Positions 16,119 to 22,490 of a DNA stretch of 22,490 nt are shown here, piece after piece. The position numbers were made by a program, and so were the translations under genes. The stretch is from contig JAVEYH010000057.1 in NCBI GenBank assembly GCA_034003585.1, forward strand, positions 1 through 22,490, written 5' to 3'. This DNA comes from JAPXSY01 sp034003585 (GTDB lineage: Bacteria; Verrucomicrobiota; Kiritimatiellia; RFP12; UBA1067). Under the pieces are notes generated by a model. The model worked only from the letters and a program-made list of their open reading frames with translations, searched no databases and had not been told where the DNA came from. Every line of letters begins with the position of its first letter. Positions within the stretch are counted from its first letter, which is position 1.

Positions 16119-19100
16119 ATGACAGCAGTCCGGCACAGGTTCTGGCGTGTTGCGGCATGCGTGTTCGCGCTCGGCGCCCGGGCCGCGGAACCGGAGGGCG
16201 AGAGTGCGGCGCGGACGCTGACGTTCGCCCCTCCCGTGATCCTGCGCACCGAGGGCGGCCGCACGCGTGTCCGGCTCGCCGGGTGCGAACCGGATGCTGT
16301 CACCGGCCTGCCCGTACTGCCGGTGGCGGGTGTGACGTTTGCGGTGCCGCCGGGCCGGACCGTCGAACAGGTCGAGGTCCTTCATCACGCGATCACGGAA
16401 ATCCCGGTCGACGCGCCCGTGGAATGGGGGCAGCCGCCGCCCCGCACAGGCGAAACGCCGCTTCCGGAAGCCCCGCCCGACCCGGCCGTCTACGGCGGCG
16501 CGCAGGCGTATCCGGACCCGGCGCATACCGTCTGGCGCGTGGACCCGAACGGCACCGGAGCCGCGCAACTCTCCGTACGGATCTGCCCCGTACGGTACGA
16601 TCCGCGGCGCAGCGTGCTGCTGGCCGCGGCTTCCGTCACCGTCACGGCGCGGTTCCGCGCCCTCCTACCGGCCGGTAACGCGGTGCGAAGCGCCGCCGCC
16701 TCCGAACTGAACGAGATGCCCGGGCCGTTCACGTATGTGATCGTTTCCACCTCCAACCTGATCCACAACACTCCCGTGCCCTGGAATTTCGCGGCGCTGC
16801 GCGCGGCGCGCGCCCGCGCCGGGTTCACCACCGCCTGCGTCAGCGCCGAGTGGATCGACTCCCGTTATCCGGGCGCGGAACGGTCCGACCGGATTCGCGA
16901 GTTCGTCCGGGACGCGCACCGGAATTGGGGCACACGCTATCTGCTGATCGGCGGCACGTTCGAACTCATCCCGGTCCGCAAACTGAGGGTCACGGTCAAC
17001 GAGATCATCCTGACGCGCGTCACCGACATCCCGGCCGACGCCCTGTACTACGGCTGTCTCGACGGGCCGTTTGACGGCAACGGCAACGGCCTGTCCGGCG
17101 AACTTCAGGACGGCGCGGGCGGCGGGGATGTCGATCTGCTGGCCGAGGTGCATGTCGGCCGCTTTCCGGTGGCCGACCCCGAAGAGCTCTCCCGCATGAT
17201 CCGCAAGACCCTGCGGTATGAGGCCGCCTCCGCCGAAGAACTCGCGCCCTGCGCGTTCCTCGCCGAGAAGATGGATCTCGGGAACCTGCCTTACACCCAC
17301 GGGTTCATGGACGAACTGCGTTTCGGCTCCGCGTCCGACGGGTTCACCACGATCGGCTTCGACACCTCGGCGTTCGCGCCGGCGCTGGACACCCGGCACA
17401 CGCTCTACGACTCGGATGCCGGAATCTGGACCGCGGAGCACGCGCTCGCTTTCCTGAACCGGAATTTCGGGGTTCTCAACCACATCGGGCATGCCGTCAC
17501 GAAACAGTGTATGAAGATCAACCTGCTCAACCCCGCGCATCGGAACGCGCTCCGCGCCTGCACCAACGCCCTGCCGTATTTCGTGTATTCGCAGAGTTGC
17601 CTGGCGGGCGCGTTCGACACGCCGGACTGCTTCGCGGAACAACTGGTCACCGTCAGCAACGCCGCGTTCGCCTCGGTCATGAACGCGCGCGAGGGATGGG
17701 TCTACAACAACACGGTCGGCGGGTACTCGCACCGCTTCCACCGCTCGTTCTGGGACGCGGCGCTGCGCGGCGCGGGCACGCGTCTCGGCGAGATCGGCGA
17801 ATGCGCCCGCCGCATGAACCTGCACCTGCTCTCCCCGACCTCCGGCAACTACTGGCGCTGGGTTTTTTACGAACTCACCCTGTTCGGCGATCCGGCCACG
17901 CCCTTCGCGGCCCGGATCAACCCCGCGCCGCCGGTCTTCGGTCATCCGGGGCTGATCAACACCTACGAGACCCAGACCGCCTACCGCGTCGCCTGCACCC
18001 TCGAACCGGTGGGCCTCTACGATCCCGGATCCGTGCGCCTGGCCTGGCGCACCGACTCTGAACCCGAGACCGTCCGCACCCAGTTTCTCGCGAACGTCTC
18101 CGGCAACCGGTACGAGACCGCGATCCCGGCCCAGCCTGCGGGCACCGCCATCCGCTACGCGCTCCTCGCGGAGACGCTCGCCGGCGTCACCGGCCGCTGG
18201 CCTTTGGAGGAAACGGAGCGCCTCTTCCACGTCACCGACCGCCTTGACCTCGAGATCCGCGGCGCGCCTGCGGAAATCGGTGCGCCGGACCCCGGGTACG
18301 GCACCGTCCACTACGCGTCGGGGCTGGTGGCCGTCGCCTCCGCACCCGAACATGTCGCCGTGACCGACGAAACGCGCCACACCTGCGTCGGCTTCACCGG
18401 CGGCGGCAGCGCGCCGCCCGCGGGCGACCGGCCCGAGGCCGCGTTCCGCATCGACGCCTCCTCGCACCTGACCTGGATCTGGCGGCGCGAGCACCTGTTT
18501 TCCGTGACCAGCGCGCTGCCCGCGTTTCCGCACGCGGCCTTCTGGGTGCCGGAGAACGAGGCGGCGCCCGTTGCGCCCGCGCCCGCCACGCTCCTCGCCG
18601 ACAGCGTGACCCACGCCTTCGCCGAATGGTGGTGCGACGGTCAGCGCCTGCCTCCGGCCCCGGCCAACAGCCCCCGCGACCCCAGCCCGATCCTAGCGGA
18701 CCGGCCCCACCGTCTCACCGCACGCTACCTGCCCGCGGATCAGGACGAGGACGGCAACGGAATCCCGGACTGGTGGGAAACGCGATACTACGGCGGCCCA
18801 GGCGGTTTGCCGGACTCGGACGACGATCTGGACGGGCACACGCTGGTTGAAGAGTATGCGGACCGCACCGATCCCCTGCGCGCGGCGAGCGTGCCCGCGC
18901 CGCCGGTCATCACGCACGAGCCGCTGGCGGACCCGCAGCCGCACCCCGCGCCCTTCACCGTGCAGGCGCGCATCACCGACACCCACCGCGTAACCTCCGC
19001 CACACTGCGCTGGCGCCGTAACGCGGATCTGTGGCAGACTTCCCCCATGACCGCCGGTTCCAACGATCTGTTCTTTGCGGAGATCCGTGCGGACTGCGCG

Positions 19101-21059
19101 CCCGGCGACACGTTCGAATACCAAATCGCCGCCGCTGATCCGACCGGACGCGCCGCCGAATCGGCATCGTACCGCTTCGCCCTCTCCTATCCGCTGCTCG
19201 ACACCGCGCGGTTCCGCGATCTCGCGGTCATCGCCCAACCGACCCAGGCGCCCCTCACCGTGCGCATGGATCTCGCAAACCGGGGCAACGCCGAACTCTT
19301 CTGGCGCGTGCGGCCCGCGCGGATCGAACGCATCCCCTCCGACCGCCTGCCGTCCTGGGGGCGCGCCTCGCTCGGCCAACCCTGGGCCGTTTCCACCAAC
19401 CGCGCGTTTTCGCCCCCCTACGCGCTCCACAGCCGCCTGCTCTCCGACAACCAACCCCGAACCCCGGTGCGCGCAAGCATCACCTTCCCTGCGGTGACCC
19501 TCGAGCCCGGCGCCACGCTCTCGTTCCGGTACTGGATCTTCTCCGAAGTCCATCAGAACACCACCCGGGCATTCGACGGCGGACGGGTCGAGATCTCCAC
19601 GGATAACGGCGCGACCTTCACGCCGCTGCGCGGACCGTACACCCACACGATCTACGGCTGGGACGCCTCACCCTGGCCCGAGGGCACACCCTGCTTCGCG
19701 GGCAAAGGCACCGAGGGATGGCAGACCGCAACCTTCGATCTGGCCGCACAACATCCCGAGGCGAACGGCTTCGCGGGCAGCAACGTCGTGTTCCGGTTCC
19801 ACTACGGCGGCGACAACAACACCGACAACGAGGGATGGTATCTCGACGACATCGCCGTGTCCCCGATCCGCAGGCCAGCGGGCTTCGGCCTTTACGGCGC
19901 CGATTCATTGACCCGCACTCTGGCGCCCGGTGCGCACCACCGCCTGCTCTGGTCCACCGACCCGTCGGCCATGACGGTGCGCGACGATGCCCTCGACATC
20001 CTTTTCGACTCCAACGAGCCGGTCCACCCGGATTTCGGCGTCCGCTGGCAGGTCACTCTCCGCGAACCGCCGCGACTGCCCGGATTCGGTGCCGCGCAGA
20101 CCGCGTCCGGCGACGGCCGCGTGCTCCTCGAATCCGGCCTCGCGGAGTGTGACGGGGAGCCGGTCAGCCTCGAGGTCGCGTGGTCGCCGGACAACGGGAC
20201 GCACTGGCAATCCGCCGCGCTGCACGGCGTCACCGTGTCCGAAGGCGGCATGGCCGGCGACGTGCCGGACGGCCGTCTCGCGCTGCTGCCGACTTCCCGC
20301 GCGGGACAACCGGTGACCAACCTCTTCCGCGCCTTCTGGTCCTCGCGGGATGCGGTGCCGCCTATCGGCGTCAACACCCAGGCCCGGTTCCGCGTCGTGG
20401 CCGACAACGGGTTCTTCCGCGCGACCGCCCTGACGAGCCGCGTGACGGTGGACAACCTGCCGCCCCGGTTCCGGCCGGGCGTGCTCGGCGCCTCGCCGAC
20501 AAGTCCGCAGGGAGGCTACGCGGTGACCGGGAATCTCCTGACGCTGCACTGGCCCGCGGCCGAAGACGAGCCCGCGGACACTTTCCTCCGGTACCGTCTC
20601 GCCTCCTGGTGCGGCACCTCGCTTTTGGAGCAGACCTCCCACACGCTCGCGCTCTCGAACGCGCTCGACCGGCCGCACGCGTTCCGGGTGGTCGCGCTCG
20701 ATCCGGCGGGCAATGCCAGCGCCCCCCTCGACGCCACCCTCCTCGTGCTGAACGCGCTCAGCGATGTTGACGGCGACGGCGCGTCCACGGCGGACGAGGA
20801 GCTGGCTGGCACCCGCGCCGACGACCCGTCCGACCGCTTCGCCGCCCGGCTGCGCGAGGACGCCGGCGCGCTCACGCTCTCCTGGCCCGGCGTTGTCGGG
20901 CGGCTCTACACAATCGAAACCACCCCCTCGCTTGACCCCGCCGCCTGGCAACCGCTGACCGGGCACGCCGACATTCCCGGCACCGGCGCGACGCACGCCG
21001 TCGTCTTGCCGCGCAACGCACCCACCTCCTTTTACCGGATCCGAATCACGCTGCCATGA
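16119..21059 (+). CDS. Secreted gingipain-like C25 cysteine peptidase, multidomain
   Basis: A 1646-residue exported protein. A Sec signal (about 1-23, ending ARA-A) precedes a C25-type propeptide (about 30-200; GLPVLPVAGVTFAVPPG). The peptidase domain (about 205-590) has the catalytic dyad His458 in NHIGHAVTKQ and Cys494 in YSQSCLAGAFD. Beta-rich segments follow. A calcium-binding type motif DQDEDGNGIPDWWE starts at 874. A MAM/immune-inhibitor-A-like jelly-roll segment ends in EGWYLDDI near 1240. A second DVDGDG motif starts at 1549. The last 60 residues (LYTIETTPSLDPAAWQPL ... FYRIRI) form a terminal beta domain. The ATG at 16119 is chosen because it opens the signal peptide; the open frame extends upstream to 15948 but that part is not signal-like. 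The role is probably extracellular protein degradation or processing. Its stop overlaps the apbE start (ATGA). Confidence 0.93.
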   Translation: MTAVRHRFWRVAACVFALGARAAEPEGESAARTLTFAPPVILRTEGGRTRVRLAGCEPDAVTGLPVLPVAGVTFAVPPGRTVEQVEVLHHAITEIPVDAPVEWGQPPPRTGETPLPEAPPDPAVYGGAQAYPDPAHTVWRVDPNGTGAAQLSVRICPVRYDPRRSVLLAAASVTVTARFRALLPAGNAVRSAAASELNEMPGPFTYVIVSTSNLIHNTPVPWNFAALRAARARAGFTTACVSAEWIDSRYPGAERSDRIREFVRDAHRNWGTRYLLIGGTFELIPVRKLRVTVNEIILTRVTDIPADALYYGCLDGPFDGNGNGLSGELQDGAGGGDVDLLAEVHVGRFPVADPEELSRMIRKTLRYEAASAEELAPCAFLAEKMDLGNLPYTHGFMDELRFGSASDGFTTIGFDTSAFAPALDTRHTLYDSDAGIWTAEHALAFLNRNFGVLNHIGHAVTKQCMKINLLNPAHRNALRACTNALPYFVYSQSCLAGAFDTPDCFAEQLVTVSNAAFASVMNAREGWVYNNTVGGYSHRFHRSFWDAALRGAGTRLGEIGECARRMNLHLLSPTSGNYWRWVFYELTLFGDPATPFAARINPAPPVFGHPGLINTYETQTAYRVACTLEPVGLYDPGSVRLAWRTDSEPETVRTQFLANVSGNRYETAIPAQPAGTAIRYALLAETLAGVTGRWPLEETERLFHVTDRLDLEIRGAPAEIGAPDPGYGTVHYASGLVAVASAPEHVAVTDETRHTCVGFTGGGSAPPAGDRPEAAFRIDASSHLTWIWRREHLFSVTSALPAFPHAAFWVPENEAAPVAPAPATLLADSVTHAFAEWWCDGQRLPPAPANSPRDPSPILADRPHRLTARYLPADQDEDGNGIPDWWETRYYGGPGGLPDSDDDLDGHTLVEEYADRTDPLRAASVPAPPVITHEPLADPQPHPAPFTVQARITDTHRVTSATLRWRRNADLWQTSPMTAGSNDLFFAEIRADCAPGDTFEYQIAAADPTGRAAESASYRFALSYPLLDTARFRDLAVIAQPTQAPLTVRMDLANRGNAELFWRVRPARIERIPSDRLPSWGRASLGQPWAVSTNRAFSPPYALHSRLLSDNQPRTPVRASITFPAVTLEPGATLSFRYWIFSEVHQNTTRAFDGGRVEISTDNGATFTPLRGPYTHTIYGWDASPWPEGTPCFAGKGTEGWQTATFDLAAQHPEANGFAGSNVVFRFHYGGDNNTDNEGWYLDDIAVSPIRRPAGFGLYGADSLTRTLAPGAHHRLLWSTDPSAMTVRDDALDILFDSNEPVHPDFGVRWQVTLREPPRLPGFGAAQTASGDGRVLLESGLAECDGEPVSLEVAWSPDNGTHWQSAALHGVTVSEGGMAGDVPDGRLALLPTSRAGQPVTNLFRAFWSSRDAVPPIGVNTQARFRVVADNGFFRATALTSRVTVDNLPPRFRPGVLGASPTSPQGGYAVTGNLLTLHWPAAEDEPADTFLRYRLASWCGTSLLEQTSHTLALSNALDRPHAFRVVALDPAGNASAPLDATLLVLNALSDVDGDGASTADEELAGTRADDPSDRFAARLREDAGALTLSWPGVVGRLYTIETTPSLDPAAWQPLTGHADIPGTGATHAVVLPRNAPTSFYRIRITLP

Positions 21060-22150
21060 AGAACACACGCTTCCCCCGCCACCTTCGCCCCGCCAATACC
21101 CCGCTCCTCCGGCTCGCTGTCCTGTGCGCCGTGCTGACCGGCGGCTGCCTGCGGGAACCCGGCGCTCCCCTGCGCATCGAATGGCTCTGCATGGGGACCA
21201 TCGCCGCGGTGCAGTGCGCCGACCGCGGCCGCGCGGCGGACGCGCGCGAACAGGCGCAGGCGGTGTTCGCCGGGCTTGACCGGGAACTCTCCGCCTGGCA
21301 GGGGGAGAGCACGCTCTCGGCGGTCAACCGCGCGGCCGGCAGCGGCCGGACAGTCGCCGTCTCCCCATGTTTCGCGGCTGTGCTGCAAACCGCGCTGGCC
21401 GCCGCCGAAGCCAGCGGCGGCGCGTTCAATCCGCTGCTCGGCCCGGTGATGCGGGTCTGGGGATTTAACGGTTCGACGCAGCCGCCGGAGTATCCGGATG
21501 CGCGCGAATTGGCCGCGGCCTTCGCGGCGGCGGACTGGCGCAACGTGGTCTGCGAAAAAACGGCCGGCGGAGCGGAGGTCAGCCTGCCCGCGGCGGGCAT
21601 GTCGCTGGATCTCGGGGCCATCGCCAAAGGGTATGCGGTGGATCAGGCCTGGGCGCGCCTCCGGACCGCGGGCCACACCAACCTGCTGATCGATCTGGGG
21701 GGGAACCTGCGCGCGCTTGGCGAGGCCGCGCCCGGGCGCGGCGGATGGCGGACCGGCGTGCGCAATCCGTTCGCCACCGACACGCTGGTCAGCCTCTTCC
21801 TGCTGCGGGACGGCGAGGCGGTCGCCACCTCAGGCAACTACGAGCGGTTTGTCGAAATCCAGGGCATCCGCTACGCCCACATCCTGGACGGCCGCACCGG
21901 CCTTCCGGTCACCGGCATGGCCGGCGTCACGGTGATCGCGCCGGACGCCATGACCGCGGACCTGCTTTCCACCACCCTCTTCATCCTCGGCCCGGAAGCG
22001 GGGGTGCGGCTGCTGCGCCGGTATCCCGGCTGTGAGGCGCTCTGGATCCCCGACACGCCGGACCGGCTCACCCTGCTGGCCACCCCCGGATTCGCCGGCC
22101 GGCTCACACCGCACGGCAAGGCCCCATACGCGCTCTCTGTGCTGAGGTAG
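21056..22150 (+). CDS. apbE: Lipoprotein FAD:protein FMN transferase
   Basis: ApbE cleaves FAD and attaches FMN to Thr in S/T-G-A-T motifs of extracytoplasmic flavoproteins. The 364-residue protein carries a lipoprotein signal (lipobox TGGC, Cys31), as many ApbE proteins do. Family motifs are present: MGTIAAV (46-52), the FAD-binding DLGAIAKGYAVD (185-196), DLGGN (213-217), SGNYER (259-264), HILDGRTG (275-282) and the metal-binding segment DAMTADLLST (297-306). Its ATG overlaps the peptidase stop by four bases, so translation is probably coupled; there is no separate ribosome-binding site. A likely substrate, the FMN-binding protein with TGAT, is at 448-957. No respiratory Nqr or Rnf genes lie beside it. 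No terminator is obvious after the stop. Confidence 0.95.
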   Translation: MKNTRFPRHLRPANTPLLRLAVLCAVLTGGCLREPGAPLRIEWLCMGTIAAVQCADRGRAADAREQAQAVFAGLDRELSAWQGESTLSAVNRAAGSGRTVAVSPCFAAVLQTALAAAEASGGAFNPLLGPVMRVWGFNGSTQPPEYPDARELAAAFAAADWRNVVCEKTAGGAEVSLPAAGMSLDLGAIAKGYAVDQAWARLRTAGHTNLLIDLGGNLRALGEAAPGRGGWRTGVRNPFATDTLVSLFLLRDGEAVATSGNYERFVEIQGIRYAHILDGRTGLPVTGMAGVTVIAPDAMTADLLSTTLFILGPEAGVRLLRRYPGCEALWIPDTPDRLTLLATPGFAGRLTPHGKAPYALSVLR

Positions 22151-22265
22151 GGGTCGCTGGGTTGGGAATAGTCTCTCGCTTTTCATCAGGTTTGTCGAGG
22201 GGCTTCGGGTCCTGCCTTGCGCAAACGAATCTCGGTCCGTCTTGAGAGCCATGCTGTCATCCACC

Positions 22266-22342
22266 GATTATGATTACGATCAAGATTACGATTACGAGGT
22301 GCTCCGCTCCCCTTAATCTTAATCGTACTCCTAATCGTAATC
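22266..22342. repeat. Inverted array of GATTAC-like hexamers
   Basis: The left arm has five hexamers in exact register (GATTAT, GATTAC, GATCAA, GATTAC, GATTAC; 22266-22295). After a 17-nt spacer the right arm has five complementary-type hexamers (TTAATC, TTAATC, GTACTC, CTAATC, GTAATC; 22313-22342). The arms are imperfect inverted repeats of each other, so the element could form a hairpin of about 30 bp with mismatches. It is strikingly AT-rich compared with its surroundings. Confidence 0.8.
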
Positions 22343-22360
22343 CTCTCTCTGTTTCCCGTT

Positions 22361-22414
22361 CCCAACGTCAGCGGTGAGGCGGCGGTATCCCGTCGCCTCC
22401 ACCGCGTTGTTGGG
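22361..22414. repeat. Long imperfect hairpin
   Basis: CCCAAC (22361-22366) pairs with GTTGGG (22409-22414). GCGGTG-AGGCG (22371-22381) pairs with CGCCT-CCACCGC (22394-22405) with a one-base bulge. The loop is 12 nt. There is no T-run on either side, so it is not a typical intrinsic terminator; a dispersed palindromic repeat is possible. Confidence 0.5.
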
Positions 22415-22430
22415 GCTTGTCTTCATCCAA

Positions 22431-22454
22431 ATCGCTATCGGGATCGGGATCGAT
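22431..22454. repeat. Short ATCGGG hexamer array
   Basis: Four hexamers in register (ATCGCT, ATCGGG, ATCGGG, ATCGAT). The outer AATCG and CGATT are complementary. The period is the same as in the GATTAC element 90 bp upstream but the unit differs. Confidence 0.55.
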
Positions 22455-22490
22455 TGGGTTTCCGCCGTAGGCCGATGTATCTTCCCGCAC

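Larger units (their letters stand above)
22151..22490. other. Non-coding right end with repeat cluster
   Basis: No convincing gene is seen on either strand in these 340 bp. The first 115 bp show no structure I can name. From 22266 on there are three separate repeat or palindromic elements, listed individually. A 21-codon frame (22251-22316) reads through the first repeat as alternating Asp-Tyr and is regarded as a by-product of the repeat. Confidence 0.6.

Noticed and set aside
16665..18614. 649-codon minus-strand frame inside the C25 peptidase gene
   Set aside because: The opposite strand carries the peptidase dyad and propeptide; the antisense product is low-complexity Arg/Gly/Val.
22251..22316. 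21-codon open frame with an Asp-Tyr repeat
   Set aside because: It is the direct translation of the hexamer repeat, has no ribosome-binding site and no similarity to a known protein that I recognise.
22261..22456. CRISPR array
   Set aside because: The repeats are six bases long, adjacent and drifting, with no unique spacers of 30-40 bp and no cas genes.

Overview
The window is high-GC bacterial DNA, almost entirely coding. The gene content suggests the Kiritimatiellota/Verrucomicrobiota side of the PVC superphylum: a secreted ThuA-HEAT-discoidin protein, a Tat-exported Gfo/Idh/MocA oxidoreductase, a XylR-type (periplasmic-binding fold plus AraC) regulator, a PQQ-like propeller protein beginning with the QWRG motif, and a giant gingipain-like C25 peptidase with calcium-binding DxDxDG repeats. 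This placement is inferred from gene families; no rRNA or marker phylogeny is present. Identified promoters have sigma70-like hexamers, with -10 boxes of the TACACT/TATACT type.

Left part (1-3505): a complete tRNA-Asn(GTT) unit on the minus strand (promoter, gene with encoded CCA, intrinsic terminator). On the plus strand follow a small secreted FMN-binding protein, dapA and dapB (lysine/diaminopimelate pathway) and folK (folate pathway). dapA is interrupted by 100 Ns flanked by an exact 127-bp direct repeat. This is an unmerged contig overlap, not biology; removing 227 bp restores an uninterrupted 289-residue DapA.

Middle (3531-9280): a divergent sugar-type module. A XylR-like regulator reads rightward. 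Leftward run a 1053-residue exported ThuA/HEAT/F5-8C protein and a Tat-exported Gfo/Idh/MocA oxidoreductase, an extracytoplasmic relative of the known ThuA/ThuB pairing.

Right-middle (9377-15984): a tightly packed five-gene minus-strand operon with 12-17 nt gaps. In order of transcription it encodes a secreted PQQ-like beta-propeller, a lipoprotein aldose 1-epimerase, a sodium:solute symporter, an XRE-cupin regulator and an acyl-CoA synthetase-like AMP-binding enzyme. It begins at a good promoter (TTGGAC-17-TACACT).

Right end (16119-22150): reading away from that promoter is a 1646-residue C25-family cysteine peptidase whose own promoter places the predicted transcription start on or next to its ATG (candidate leaderless mRNA). 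Its stop codon overlaps the start of a lipoprotein ApbE flavin transferase. ApbE enzymes attach FMN to Thr in S/T-G-A-T motifs, and the FMN-binding protein at the left end carries such a motif (TGAT), so substrate and enzyme may both lie in this window. The last 340 bp are non-coding and hold a cluster of small repeats: an inverted array of GATTAC-like hexamers, a long imperfect hairpin and a short ATCGGG array.

I see no CRISPR array, transposase, phage gene or clear defence system. The most interesting items are the exported ThuA/Gfo module, the mixed sugar/acyl-CoA operon, the peptidase-ApbE coupling, the candidate leaderless promoters and the hexamer repeat cluster.
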